From Trochalopteron elliotii (lineage: Eukaryota; Chordata; Aves; Passeriformes; Leiothrichidae): 64,000 bases of DNA. The notes beneath the pieces were generated by a model. That model searched no databases and was not told the origin of the DNA. It was given only the letters and a program-made list of their open reading frames with translations. The DNA lies in the NCBI GenBank assembly GCA_024734555.1, contig JANPWX010000653.1, forward strand, positions 2,881,936-2,945,935, given 5' to 3'. Of this stretch, positions 48,925 through 61,345 are shown piece after piece. Position numbers and translations under genes: made by a program. The first letter of the stretch is position 1, and each line of letters begins with the position of its first letter.

Positions 48925-49122
48925 TAGTGCTGGTGAATGTGCCTTACCATTGACTGAAAATCAGATTTGGTATTGATTTGATTTTCAGAATATTACTCAA
49001 TCAAACACATTTAACTGCAGAAATTTTGTATTTTTTTATATCACAAAAAAAACAGTGCAAGCAAATCTGCCAAGCCTCCCCTCTGGCTACAAGTCTAACA
49101 ACTGTTGAAGGACAAAAGATAA
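48925..49122 (+). pseudogene. Degraded second copy of the exon-like segment
   Basis: Aligns with 45936-46125 in order: TGAAAATCA, then TATTGATTTGATTT, AATCAAACACATTTAACTGC, CAAGCAAATC, CCTCTGGCTACAAGTC and GTTGAAGGAC. Identity over the best 70 bp is roughly three quarters by eye. Small indels break the frame, and the base pair corresponding to the donor GT reads AT here. It is therefore the decayed partner if the first copy is an exon. If both are parts of an unknown repeat, neither is coding. Confidence 0.4.
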
Positions 49123-52100
49123 TATATGTGAATACCATTGCCATGGTTCACTGGGTTAAAACAAACGGCCCCCATTTGACCTTTAAATTGAAGGGTTTCC
49201 TTTTATATCACTAGAGGCAAAATGCATGGACACGAGTACAACAACAACAAAAAGGGGACTCAAGCAGCTGAGCTGTATTTGATTTGAGGGATTTTTATTC
49301 ATTTTTAAGGGGATATTTTTTCTTTTCCTTTAGAGGGAGGTAAACCCAAAAGTCAAATTGATGAAGAGAAATGGAATCAGAATCTGGCCTGGGTTGAATT
49401 CACTGCTGCTTGGTTGGTCACCCTGAGGGAAATGATATGTGTGCAGCTGGGATGATGAATTGGGTTTGTTTAAGTCATCATTACATTGTACTTTTTTATG
49501 GACCTCAGTATTTATAACACTTAAAGTTGATTGAGTAATGTGGGTTGCCTCGGCGTCCCTGCTGGTCAGCTGGGGTGACGGGCCTTGACAGCAAACATGA
49601 AGATATTACTGCTCCAAGACTGGTCCAGGATGTCGGGGTAATCTTAAGCAATCTGCTGCTTGCTCTTGTGTGTAATACACTGTTGAAAACTTTCCCTGTG
49701 AGTGCATATGTAGGTTTATATGTAGGCTTCGATATATTTGGTGAAGAGCTCAAGCAACTCAGAACTAAAACAAGAAGGCAACTGCTTTAATTGAATTAAT
49801 TTTTTTTTTAATTAAAAATTTTGCTTCAGAATAACATCCTTATAAATTGGGAACAGAGTGACTTTTAACTATATTTAATGTCTTCATTCTTTTGGATTAG
49901 TATCCCCTCTCTGTTTTTGCTGGAGTCCAGTCAGCTTTCTGTAATCATTGGGAGAAAATATATGACTCAGGAGCAAAGCATGTTCAAGCACCTTTTCTTC
50001 AATACAGCAACAGTGATGATAGACTAATTATCTTTCAGCCACCAGCCCAAAAATTTAGGCAAATGGAGCTATGTGGGCATCCAAATGTAACACAGAGATC
50101 AGAAGCTCTGCTGTGAGAGGTGGGCATTGGTTCAGCATGAATCTGTGGTCATGGGCGCTGTATTTGAAAGCACTGAGGTAAATATGCTGCAGCCACACAC
50201 ATTTCTGCTTGTGCTTATTAGCAATTCAGAGGTTTACTGAATGCAAAACAATATCTTGTTGTTTTGCATACAGGAAAACATTTGGAACCTAAAGGCAAAC
50301 CTTGAAATTCCTTATAGAACTGTCATTTACTGGGCAGTGCTGGTAGCATGAACGAAGTGTCATTTTATCTGTATAGGTACAATTAGAATTAATCCTCTAA
50401 TATGTCAGTTTCTGCAGGGGAACACACATGACTTCATACTTGTGTCTGCGTGTGTACACCATGAAAGAGTCTGAAAAATTGCACTTGAAGTTTAGGAAAT
50501 GCCAAAGCCAACATGTTCTGGTCACCAGCACATCATGACACTGTCTGTGGTAATGATCTAATTTCTTCCCCAGCAGCCCTGCCTCATTCAGCACAAAGGG
50601 AGCAGCTGGTCAATACTGTGTTTTATTGTCATCATTCTGTGGGTGACCCTGTGATTAGTTTACTACACATTATCCTCATCCCATCCTTAGGAAAGAATTA
50701 TCACCCTGCTTGCCTCTATTTAGGGTTGTTTGAATATATACAAGACCTGAGAATCTGCTGCCTGCTGCAGAGGAAGTTTGAGGGGAATTTGACCTGGAAC
50801 AGAATATAAAAGGGTGTCCTTCCACCCCGTTTTCCTTGCCAATTTCCCATCTCCACTTGCCTAAAGCAAGACCCAGTTTGAGGACTTCTGTTACCCTCCT
50901 ACCTACAGGTGTCAAAACTTGTTGTCAGCTCCTCAGGACCTCAACACAGGTCTTGACATTAGCAAAGATCCTCCAGGTGCTGTGGAGCAGAGGTGGTGGC
51001 TGCCATACTTTGTGTAGGTGTTTTAGTGCCTGGCACAGATGCTACTGAGCAGCATCACATCAACATGCAATCTCAAGGCAGCAAGAGAATCTTCCAGCTT
51101 GGCACATCACTGTGCTTCCCTTCTTGAAGCCCTGACACCACACTCTGTGTGCTTTCCAGATTCTGTGGAAATAAATCATCAGAATGGTTCTTAGATATAG
51201 CAGTTCATCCCAGGAGGTTGTCTCATAGTGAGGGATGGAATTAATACTCATATTTTCTTCACTGGTATTCAACTTTTCAACCTTAGCAGATTTTTAAAAC
51301 ACAACTTAGACATCAAATGATATTTCAAATGCCTTTCATTCCAAGCAAGAATTTTGTCAGAAGGAGTCACGGTGCCATCAGTGAAACATGGTGTCAATCA
51401 CAACCTTGAATGCTCATTGTAGCTATAGTAAATGATGATCACAGCAAAAATTAACAATTGAGTGGGCTGGGAAATGCTTTTTGCACTATAGCTTCATGAA
51501 TACTTGCTGAAGGCCCAAGTGTTAGTAGACACAAGAACACAGGTTTCAATTCAATGTGCTTTTGTATAGTGGAAGGTAAAAGTAGCATGCCAAGACATTT
51601 CCAGGAGCTACTTGCAGCATTGGGAACTGCAGTGTCTTAGAAGAAGGATTTGTGAGACCTTTGCTGAGATCAGGCAGGAGATGGGAGCTTTCCCCTCATA
51701 ACAACCTAAAATACTTTCTGTGATACAATGGTGGACAGCTTCCCTTTTTGAGAAAGAGTCTCTCCTGGCTCATGGGGACTTGCTGCCACATTAACCCTCC
51801 AGCTGAGAAAGAAAGATCATGTCCACAGCTGCGCACCACCATCCTTTTTCTAGTTGTCTTGCCTGGATAATCTTCTTTCTGTACCCCTCAGCTCCTTACC
51901 TCATCCATGATTTCCCTTGATCTATTCCCAGTTTTTTTCCCTACTCAAATACACTTTCTCTGAACAACTTCCAGCTTTTCTTACAGGACACCCACTTGAC
52001 TTCCCTCAACATCCTCAAGTCAATTGACTTGAGTCCATGTATTATACTGGAGGAAAAATCCATCAGTTCTTATTCCAGCAGAGCTGAAAGAAATTGCTAG

Positions 52101-53225
52101 GAAGGTCCTGATCCTATCCCACAGTTTCAGAAATTACCTTGTCCTTTATAGTAGAAATTGCTGGGTATCCTCATCTGTGGAGTTTCTAGTGGCTCACAAA
52201 AATTCTTTTAATGTAGCCATATTTAAGACTTTTCTGTTGAAGGCAGAGCAGACCTCGATTTAATTTTCAGTCCTGTACTTTAAGCCATAGTGGGGGTACA
52301 TTTCCCTGCTAAACTGCTAAAAAGGAACATTTTCCTACATGCAACACAGTATATTTTCCCATCATTTCACACTCAGAAGCACTTCAACTATTTTAGCTGA
52401 AATGTTCCCAAAATGTACAGCCAGCAGAAACATCTAGCATGGAAATTTTCCCCTAGACCGTGTCACATTCAAAAAAATTATGAGCAATATAAAGCAAAGT
52501 CTTGTAATAAGAACTTTCAGAGACTCTCAGAGCCAAGAAAATTAAATATAGGTGCTGTTCACTGTTTGTGTGTTTCCTGTAGTTACACACACCATAAATA
52601 TGTTAGTAAAGGCCCAGAGCTCTGCAGTCCACCTGATCTAAAACAAGAACCTGACAAGAAATTCTAGCTTCACCCTTATTCATCTGTACTGACAGGGTAC
52701 ACATTTGACCTATTATGGACCAAATTCTGCTCTTCTTTACTCCAGCACTAATCTTAAGAACTCTGCTAATTATAAGAGTTTGCTTTGTGTGAGTATAATA
52801 TGTTTCAGCAACAATTCCAAACTATGCATGCTGCTACCCTCTGGATGGTTGCCAAAAATGAATCCATCATTGGAGGAATAACACCAGTGAATAGAGGAAA
52901 TATTTGGTCATACTTCTGTTATTATTAAGCCCTAAACTGAAAAGAAGAGAGAACAAAGTTAAGAAAATCTTGCATTAGACTTTACCTTTCATGGTGCCCC
53001 TTCTATTTTCTCTCACCTCACTTCAGGTTGATGGCAAATGAAGAAACTCAAGATCACTTTTTCCTTTGCTTTTCAGTTGGATCTGAACAGCGAAAAAAAG
53101 CCAAGCTGGCAATAAAAACCAATTTAAACTCCATTAATGGTACATTCAAAATAACTCCATCAAAAACCAGGAGGAGTTTGTTAACACACACGCATCCTTT
53201 CATGTGTTGTTTGTAGGCTTCATTA
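49123..53225. other. Non-coding DNA, no gene recognised
   Basis: No gene or known repeat family. Open frames on opposite strands at 49.5-49.8 kb overlap each other and have no signature. Confidence 0.5.
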
Positions 53226-53229
53226 AATG

Positions 53230-53815
53230 CCATCTGATGTGAAACATGAGTTTAATTGAAATTTCTCACTAATCAAGTGCATCCTTCTAATGATGGTACA
53301 CAACAGTCTCGTGTTCCGTGCACGGTCCTTAGTGCAAAATTCAAGTGAACACTTGAATTATTTTAAAAGCCTATTAAACCTGATCTTTAAGTGCAGTATG
53401 TGATCATTTGCATTGTTGCTCAATTTGTACAAACAGAAATACACACATAGGTTCAGGGTGCAGATGCAAATTCAAAGCTTAACGAACCGGGTCCTGAAAA
53501 TGACTCTTAACTGACTGGCCAGCACATGGATCGATGATAAGGCCCAGAAAGACCTTCAATCCTGTATTGTCATTTCAAATCCAGGCTCTAAGTGCTTATC
53601 TAAGAGGGCTGTAATTTATTGTTTTATTAAAATTTTGTGGGAGTGATAAATCCACCCTCTGAACACAGAGGTCAGGTGGTGATGCCCTGTTTGACTTTTC
53701 TGTTACGTTTCACCAAGAGGTTTTTGATTGATTAGGTCACACCCTTGGTTACTCTGATGTTGCAGTTGGGCATGAATACATGCCCTTACCTCCATTATCT
53801 CCATCCCAACGGATA
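53230..53815. promoter_or_regulatory. Candidate enhancer with clustered NK2, OCT and PBX-HOX type sites
   Basis: TCAAGTG, the core recognised by NK2-class homeodomain proteins, occurs at 53273 and 53341, inverted as CACTTGA at 53350, with TTAAGTG at 53387. An octamer ATTTGCAT lies at 53406-53413 and a PBX-HOX-type TGATTGAT at 53725-53732. CpGs are retained in AT-rich sequence (CTCGTG, CCGTGCACGG, AACGAACCGGG, ATCGATG). The sites are seen directly; enhancer function is inference. Short motifs occur by chance, but the density and the mirrored pair stand out from the rest of the window. Confidence 0.3.
53338..53359. repeat. Inverted repeat with 2-bp spacer (mirrored NK2-type sites)
   Basis: AATTCAAGTG, spacer AA, CACTTGAATT: ten-base arms in perfect inversion. 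Each arm contains an NK2-type TCAAGTG core, so the element could bind a dimer. A second palindrome, CCGTGCACGG, lies at 53316-53325. Confidence 0.85.
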
Positions 53816-56800
53816 ATGAGCACTACTTCCTGACCAATATTTTTAATAGAGAAGATACTAAAAGAACCTCTCTCAAGGGCAAGACAGTTTCAATTTTTCA
53901 TCCCAGACAAGAGCCGTAGTTGGCAGCAAATGCTCTTTGGGTTTCCTGATGCTGGTTTTGTCCCTAGGCTCTCTGGATTATAGGATACAGAGAAGTAAAA
54001 GGAGAGTGAAAGAATAGAGAGGGAATGCTATAATATGGCATCAAATTAAGGATCACAGCTACTGGTTTCTGTTTAGTGTGAATTCTAAAAAGGGTTACAA
54101 GGAAATAGTTCTAGCACTGAATATTTTAACTTCACTCAGGGTCTGCTTGTTTTGCTGAGGCAGAAGACAGAGGACAGAGTCCTACTGAGACCATCTAGAA
54201 TGGTCAAACTTGGAGAAAAACACCTTAATACACTCATATGTGTGTTCTGTTTTTTTATCATTAACTGTAAATGTTAAAAAACAGGTAAATCCCCATACAG
54301 AGGGAATACCTTCATGGTATTGAGAGCAACTCCTTCAGAAAGTTGCTAAGCCAATGGTATGCTTCATTTTCTTTGGACAGGTAGGAAGGATTCCAGTGAG
54401 GCTCCATACTCCACCCTGGGATAGGTGAATGGCCTTGTCCTTGCTGATGTTTGTGGGAATGATTAACATGTGGCTTCCCTTTGGTGACACTCACTCACTC
54501 ACAAGTCAGAATAAAGGAAGAGGTAAAAGAAAAATCCAAGTTCAAGAATACATCTACAGTCTCAGAGGGTTTGAAGTTATTTAGTGCTCAGAAAACTTCT
54601 TCCTACATCAAAGTCCCCAATATTATTTTGAGGTTTTTGTCAGGTTTATTTTGTTGTGTTTTGGTTTGGGTGGGCTTTTTCCTGATGAATGAATGCTGCA
54701 TTATTTGCTTTTCACCTGCCAAAAGTTTCATGTATTTCCACGCTCTACTAGATAACAACCTCCTTAATGCAGTCTGTAGTTCATCCTTAATATTGCTGTA
54801 AAACTGAACAGTGGGAAAATGTCAACAATCAAATTTTGCAGAATTTGTTGTAAATCATTCATGCACATATATCTGTAATCCTTCAGTTAGAAAATTCTCC
54901 CCACAAGATACTGAGTGGTGCACTGAGAGATCTTGCAAAGAGCCATGACAGGACAAGAAGGAGGTTTTCTACCTCAAGACAAGTTACCCAACAAGCTGTC
55001 TTCCTTCCCAGGTAATAGGAATGTCAAAGAAGAATTTGCTTTGACTTCGAAAATTAAAAAGAACTATTTGAAAAACAGAAGCCTTATTTCAAAGCATTTT
55101 AATTCATTTCATTTTCATGAAGTGTAAATGTTGTGCTGTGTTATGTTCAATCTATCAAATTCATTCTGCTCCTAGTTAGCAAAGTAATTTTCACTGTCAG
55201 GTTGCAAAATGCAAACAGCTTTCTCTCCCTCTCACTGAAGGGCCCATCCTGCCAACACTTTCCAGTATGAATGGAGAAGTTCCTTCCTCCACAAATGAAG
55301 TTCACACATGGGTTGAGCCAGATAATTGCCAAAGTGTAAGTAAGCTTTATCTCCTTCTGAATTAAACAATTTGTGGAGCATATGCAGGGAGATAAATGTT
55401 ACCTCTGTTGCAAGAATTGCGCTGCATCTGTGTGCTATGTTGTGTGAAAGGCTCATTTCCACACACACAAAAAGGAGCACAGAGGTACAATGACAAGCTG
55501 TGGAACCCCATTAACCAAGAAATGAGCCCCCATCAGGCTTGTCCCAGGGCTGCCATGGGAGATATGTCAGCCCCACTCCCTAGGGATGAAACCCATCACA
55601 ATGAGTCAATGGAAAGATTCTCCAGTTATTCCCCTTTAGATGTTGGCAGCTTACTCAGCAATCTTTCAGAGACAAGACCTAAGTATTAGTTTCTGCAACT
55701 GCCTTGTCATGAACACGTGCATGTGATGGTAAAAATAAAATGATACCTCAGAAATGTCTGGCTTCTAAGTAGATTAAGGAATCCAACACTAAAACAGCAA
55801 CTTCGTGATCTGATAGTATTCCTTTGCACACATTGCTTGAAAAACTGAGATGTGGAGAGTTTCAAGCAATAATCTGGTTCCATAATGTAAACACAGGCAA
55901 GAATAAAAATATCAACTCAAGTTTTTGCACCACAGGCTGGAAGATCCAGCATGTATCAATGAGAAGAGCCCCTCATTTTCACTGGAAGGCATTGCTTACT
56001 AAACAATTTGGAAAACTCAACTGTTACTGCTAACTCCTCTTCTGTACTGTCAGTGTGAATTGTTCAGGGCCAAGGTCTTTGACTGAACACCTCTGTAACT
56101 TCTGTTGTTCACACTTCTGCTTTGTAATCAGTTGGTGAAGAACACAGTGAAAACTTCTGCAGTTGAGAGCAGTCTTTCACTAATTTGTAGGCACTAACCA
56201 CTAGATTTGTGGAGACATTTAACAGCTAATGAGAGAGAGGATGTAATTTTCAAGAATTTCTCAGCTCCTATCTTGCCTTCAAGTGATTGGATTGGTGTGA
56301 AGGATCACAGGTAATGGGGAGCAAGAAGTTGAGAAGTACTTAGACTCCAGAAGATGCAGTGGGTGCCTACCAACACACTGATGTGCAAGAATTACACTCA
56401 CTGTAAAGTCTCATTGATGCCAAAAGCCCCAGATAAAGCAGATGAATGTCATGCTCCAATTCTGCATCTGGAGATCTTTAATGGTACTGGAATGACATCA
56501 GTAGTCAGCAATGTTTTTTAAAACTATCTTTAATTTTATTACTTTTTTTTTAGATCTGCTTTTTCACTCCTGATAAGAAACTTGCTTCTAAAATACCAAT
56601 TAAAATGGTTTAAGGTGATGGTTAGGCAGGTTCATTTGGACCCAGATGGAGAAGCTGGCGTTATTACTTATTTCATGAAGGGTACTCAGTGAATTTACTA
56701 GCTTGAAATGCTATACGAGGACAGCACAGACAGGAAATAGAAAATAGATCACTTACCCTATGAAAACTACATCTTATTTCTTGAAAGTCTTTCAGGTTTA

Positions 56801-57005
56801 ATTAAATCAGGTATTATTGCTTGGATATAAGAAAGTTGTTTTTTAAACATGCATTTTCTACTGAAAGTAGAGTTTCTAAAGGAATCAACAACAGCAAAAA
56901 TGTTGATTAAATTCTAACATTGTTGATGATGTATATGTCTTGCTCAGTTGTAATATTTCTCTCTAGGTATTCTGACAGAACAAGCCAGGAAGGTATAATC
57001 AGTTA
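53816..57005. other. Non-coding DNA, no gene recognised
   Basis: No gene or known repeat family recognised. Open frames reach 107 codons without signature. Confidence 0.5.
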
Positions 57006-57010
57006 ATAGT

Positions 57011-57065
57011 CTCTATTTTTTTTCTTCTTCTTCTTCTTTTTTCCTTTTCCCCCCTCCCCCCCCCC
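57011..57065. repeat. Polypyrimidine tract with TTC repeats and C runs
   Basis: About 55 bp of almost pure pyrimidine: T8, a run of TTC units, T6, CCTTTT, then C6 T C10. The minus strand is an all-purine G-rich tract. Such tracts can form triplex (H-DNA) structures and stall polymerases. Confidence 0.85.
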
Positions 57066-60000
57066 AACAAATGGCGTGAAAAAATCAGGGCAAGGAGCAC
57101 AGCTAAAAAACTCCTTTGAGTTGACCTTAAATGAAAATCTGTTTAGGTGTACTTGCTTTCATTGGGAGTGCATCCAAGATATATGATAAGGTAATGCTAA
57201 TAATGTGAATTCACTCTTTTTTAGGCAGGGAAAAAGACTCCACAGACTTTGTTACTACAGGGGCCTATCACCCCCACAAATTCTGCACTGTGAATGAAAT
57301 GCTGTTTGCCTGTTTATGTGAAGAGTGATGAAACTTTAAATGAATCATTGACCTTTCTTGAATGACATGTGACCTGTAAGATATCTGAGCTGTATATCAA
57401 GAGCAGTTCTTGAAAATTGCTGTCTGCTGACCGAAAATAAACAATAAGATATCAAATATGGTTTGAAAAAATTGACTTGGGTTAACACTGCAGGGGTGGG
57501 GAGGGGGGAACTGAATTATTTTGACTCACCAGTCAGAACACATCAATTCATTTCAAATCATTCTTCATCTAGAGACTGGAAGGGTTACTTCTTGCCTTTA
57601 AAGCTGCTTATGTTTGAGCAATTGCTATTTACCAGAATGTGTGCTTTATTTAAACAACGACCAACAGTAATAAGGAGGCTGTAAATGCTGGGATTGTTGG
57701 GATGAGATAGATTCTACAACAGGAGAGAGAACTTTTTTTCTTAAGATGGGGGTATCAGGTTTGGGTTTAAAGGTCAGCAAAGAAGGGCAAATCTCTGAAT
57801 GGGTCATTTGGGCCTTTCTCCTTCTCAAAATTCAGTCATCAAAGGACAGTAACTGGTAAAATAATACAAACATAAGGTCTGAAAAGGCCAGTCTTTGTAG
57901 CAACTGCATTTATTAAGGGCATGCACAGTCCCTGCCTGACTGTGGGTTAACTTCTCTCTGTAGGAAGGCAATGCTCAGTACATCTGTTTCTGCAGGACAC
58001 CAGGTATTGACCTGAGGTAATACCCAAGCAGACATGATTCATCAGAGATTTATAAAAAATGGTAAAATCTTGCAGATTTTTCCTCAAACTTTGGCCACTC
58101 TGGGCTCTTAGCTTTTGTCAGACTGCTTTAATTTGCCCTCACTGTAGGCAGTGCAACTGAAGTGAGCTGGTTTTTGTGTGTGGGCTAATCAAATAGGGAT
58201 AATTCACTCCAAATTTAGATACTCTTAGTTAACTGGACTTTCTTTTTAGTCAGTGGAGGGAAGCAGACTCCTCTGACAGTGATGCAGAGCAAGAAGCAAG
58301 TTAAATTGCTTTGACTCAGCATCTGGAGATATCACAGAAAAGGTTCTAGAATGGCAACTAATAAGCCCCATGGAAGCAACTTCACTTCTATTCATGTAAA
58401 GGGCAGAGTTTAATTCTCAATAAGCACATTTTGGTCAAATGGATGCTAGAAATTGGACTCCTTGGTTGAAAACACCACCAAGCAAGAAATTCCCACATTA
58501 CTAAAATTGTTTTTCCCTAGTTAGTTTTTACCCAGCAACTTTTTGTTTGGCTCCTCCTGAGGTACACGAGCATAAACAAGGAGCTGAAAATGGAGCAGTA
58601 AATACAAAGAACAAGAAAGAAGAGAAAAAGGGGAACAAAAGAGACTGGCTCACAAAATGCAGTTTTCCTGAGCTGCATCCATCTGGAAAGAATAGAGCAG
58701 TAAGGAAAAGGAAGCAAGCAGTGGGCTAAGGTGACCTAGGCAGATGGTTAGGTCAAAGGCCCACGGACCAAATATTGATGTCTTTCTAGCTCAGACAATT
58801 TGTACTATCCCCTAGGAATGGATTTCCTGACTTTATGTTATTTCATTGCATGTGCTGGCATAAAAACACCCATGGGCCTCCTCTGCAGGGAAGTCAGCAA
58901 AAATCTGTCCACTTCCATGTGCATTTTAATACCTGTCAGCTGACTCACAGCACCAAATAAAACACAAGCATTCTGAGATGACAGATGGATTTGTTGCCCT
59001 GGAGGATTTGGGATCCATAAACCAACAAATGGATTCACTCATCTGTAGAAGTTGTTTTTTCATCTGTGACAGCTATAATACAGATAACATTACTCATTCA
59101 AAGTAAAATCCAAATCAACATAAGGGCCATCCACAAATCCTGGGATGCAGTTTAGTGGAAAGTCTGAAAAAAGCCCTTAACATAGGGCTTAATTGTCTCT
59201 GGAGCAGTGGGTGGTGCAGCGAGCTGGACCTCGGACAATGGACAATGAGGTTGGATAATTTACATTAACAGCACCATAAATTTCAGGAAAGGCACGTCCC
59301 TTCCAGAAAGGCCTTGAGAAGATTAGCTGCTTAACCAGCTTCATTCATGGCATTTCAGCAGCCTTAGAGGGCTGGACTCCTCCTGTGGCCCCACATTCAC
59401 AGTAGTGGACAGCACAGGAGGAGCAGGCTTGCCAGGAGCAAATTTTCCAGATGCACTGGTAAAGCAGACCAAATGCAGTTGGGAAGAATGAAGTTGTTTT
59501 CAGCTGAACTTAGCTAAAAATTTGCTTGACAATTGGGTTGAGGCCAAAAGAAAATTTACAGGTGAGTTTTTACCTCTTACATGCACTAAAATAAATGACA
59601 GTGCAAAACAAAGGTGAATTCCTGCTGTTCTTCCTCATCTGTGCTTGGATCTTATCCCATCAGGGATCACACTGTCTGGCCAGAGCAGGACAGCAGAGTG
59701 AATGAGGTATAATACCAAAACTATTTAAGTTTAACACAGCACATTCTTCTGTAATACAGCAGACACAAGGGTTCTATCACATGATGAGCAGAAAATGCAG
59801 TGTTTCCTGCCCAGAGGAACGTAAGCACATAGAGCTAAAAATGTTCTCTGGAGTCACCATAACCAAGGCATGTAGGCCTGCTATATAATCTCACAAGCTT
59901 CTGGAACTCACCCTTAAAACTCCTTAGGTTTTCTTGATACTTATTTGCCCAGGAAGAAAGCTGTTCCAGATCTTCAATGCTCCGATGGTCTGGGGTATCA

Positions 60001-61069
60001 TCTGTCTGAAACAGAAACCATCTTTTTCTGATGAATTTTTACTGCACTTAGGACAGGATGGTGATATTTAAACCACTACTGCAATAAAAATAATAAACAG
60101 CAGCATTAATCATAATCACAAAAGCATGTATTCACCTTTCACTAGCCATATAAAATACAGGTAGGGCCTGTCTGGTTTTATTTATGTGCTCAGAGGTTCT
60201 GGTATTAAACTGGGCTATTAACGTCGAGCTCGGTGCTGGGGGAGAGGTCAAAGGGTGCTTCTGCCAGTCGGGGGGGGGGTCAGTGAGACAGAAACAATGG
60301 CCAGGAATAACCACTAATGGCTGGGCCATTAGTGCTGATGAGGCAGGGATGTCAAAGACCAGGTGACAAGGGAAAGGAGTGTGCACTAATTGCCCTATGC
60401 AGAAAATGTAAATGTGCTTCCAGGCTACTAACAGCAGAGGAAAGCAGGCCACCGCCTCCAAAGCTCAAGGAAAGCATGGAATGAGAGCTGGAAGAGGCAG
60501 GTTCCAGCCCATCATGGCTACACACAAGGAGTAAAGTAGGAAATGGGTAGGGAAGGGTTTGAAATGATGTTGCGTGGCACGGTTTGACTTGACATGGACA
60601 GACTTGGACCCCTGGGGAAAGGCCACACTTCCATCTCCTGCTGCTTCAGCAGCAGATGCCCAACAGGCAGCCAGGCTGGAGAAGACCTAGGAAGCCTCTT
60701 CCAGCTCTCATTCCATGGGCTGCCTTACCTTATCACACAAGTACGCAGTGTTTTCACCTGAGCAACGAGACACTCCTGCTGAAATGATGGGACAGGCAGG
60801 GGCTGGGAATGACCTGCACAGCCATCCCAGAAAAAGTCCCTGTCACAACTGCCTAATGCAGGGATGTCCTCAGAGACTCCTCTGTCCGAGGAACCTCCAT
60901 AATGGTTCTGAAATCACTTCCAGTTAATGATAAATCATGTGTCTGCAAAAAGCTCTGTGCTGGTGCAGTATATCAGAGTGACTACTCTGACAAAGCACAG
61001 TTAGGTTCATCTCTCCCAATTTTTACTTTGTAAAGGTTATATCTGTGGACCACGGATGTTAATCTCCCA
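57066..61069. other. Non-coding DNA, no gene recognised
   Basis: No gene recognised. A GC-richer patch near 60.2-60.3 kb contains AACGTCGAGCTCGGTG and a run of ten G. Open frames up to 110 codons (minus strand, 60.13-60.46 kb) have no signature. Confidence 0.5.
60270..60279. repeat. G10 homopolymer
   Basis: Ten consecutive guanines after GCCAGTC, likely variable in length. Confidence 0.85.
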
Positions 61070-61074
61070 AGCAG

Positions 61075-61345
61075 CAAATTCTAGAACAAGAAGAAATGGC
61101 CTCAAGTTGCACCAGGGGAGGTTTAGATTGGTTAGGAGGGAAAAAAACCACCAATGAAGGGGTTGTCAAGCATTGGGACAGGCTGTCCAGGGCAGTGGTA
61201 TAGTCACCATCCCTGGAGGTATTTAAAATACATGTAAATGTGGCACTTGGGGACATGGCTTAGTGATGGACTTGGCAGTGCTGGGTTAATAGTAGGATCT
61301 GATGATATTTGATGGTTTTTCCAATCGAAGTATTTCTATGATTCC
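61075..61345 (+). mobile_element. CR1-type LINE fragment, 3' end, plus orientation
   Basis: Follows CR1 3' text in order: AGAAATGGCCTCAAGTTGCA, CCAGGGGAGGTTTAGATTGG, AGGCTGTCCAGGGCAGTGG, CACCATCCCTGGAGGTATTT, GTGGCACTTGGGGACATGG, and a terminal TATTTCTATGATTCC. Only about 270 bp remain, 5'-truncated. It differs in wording from the copy at 8.96-9.24 kb (GGCACTTGGGGACATGG type), so it belongs to a different CR1 subfamily. It is an inactive fossil. Confidence 0.93.
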
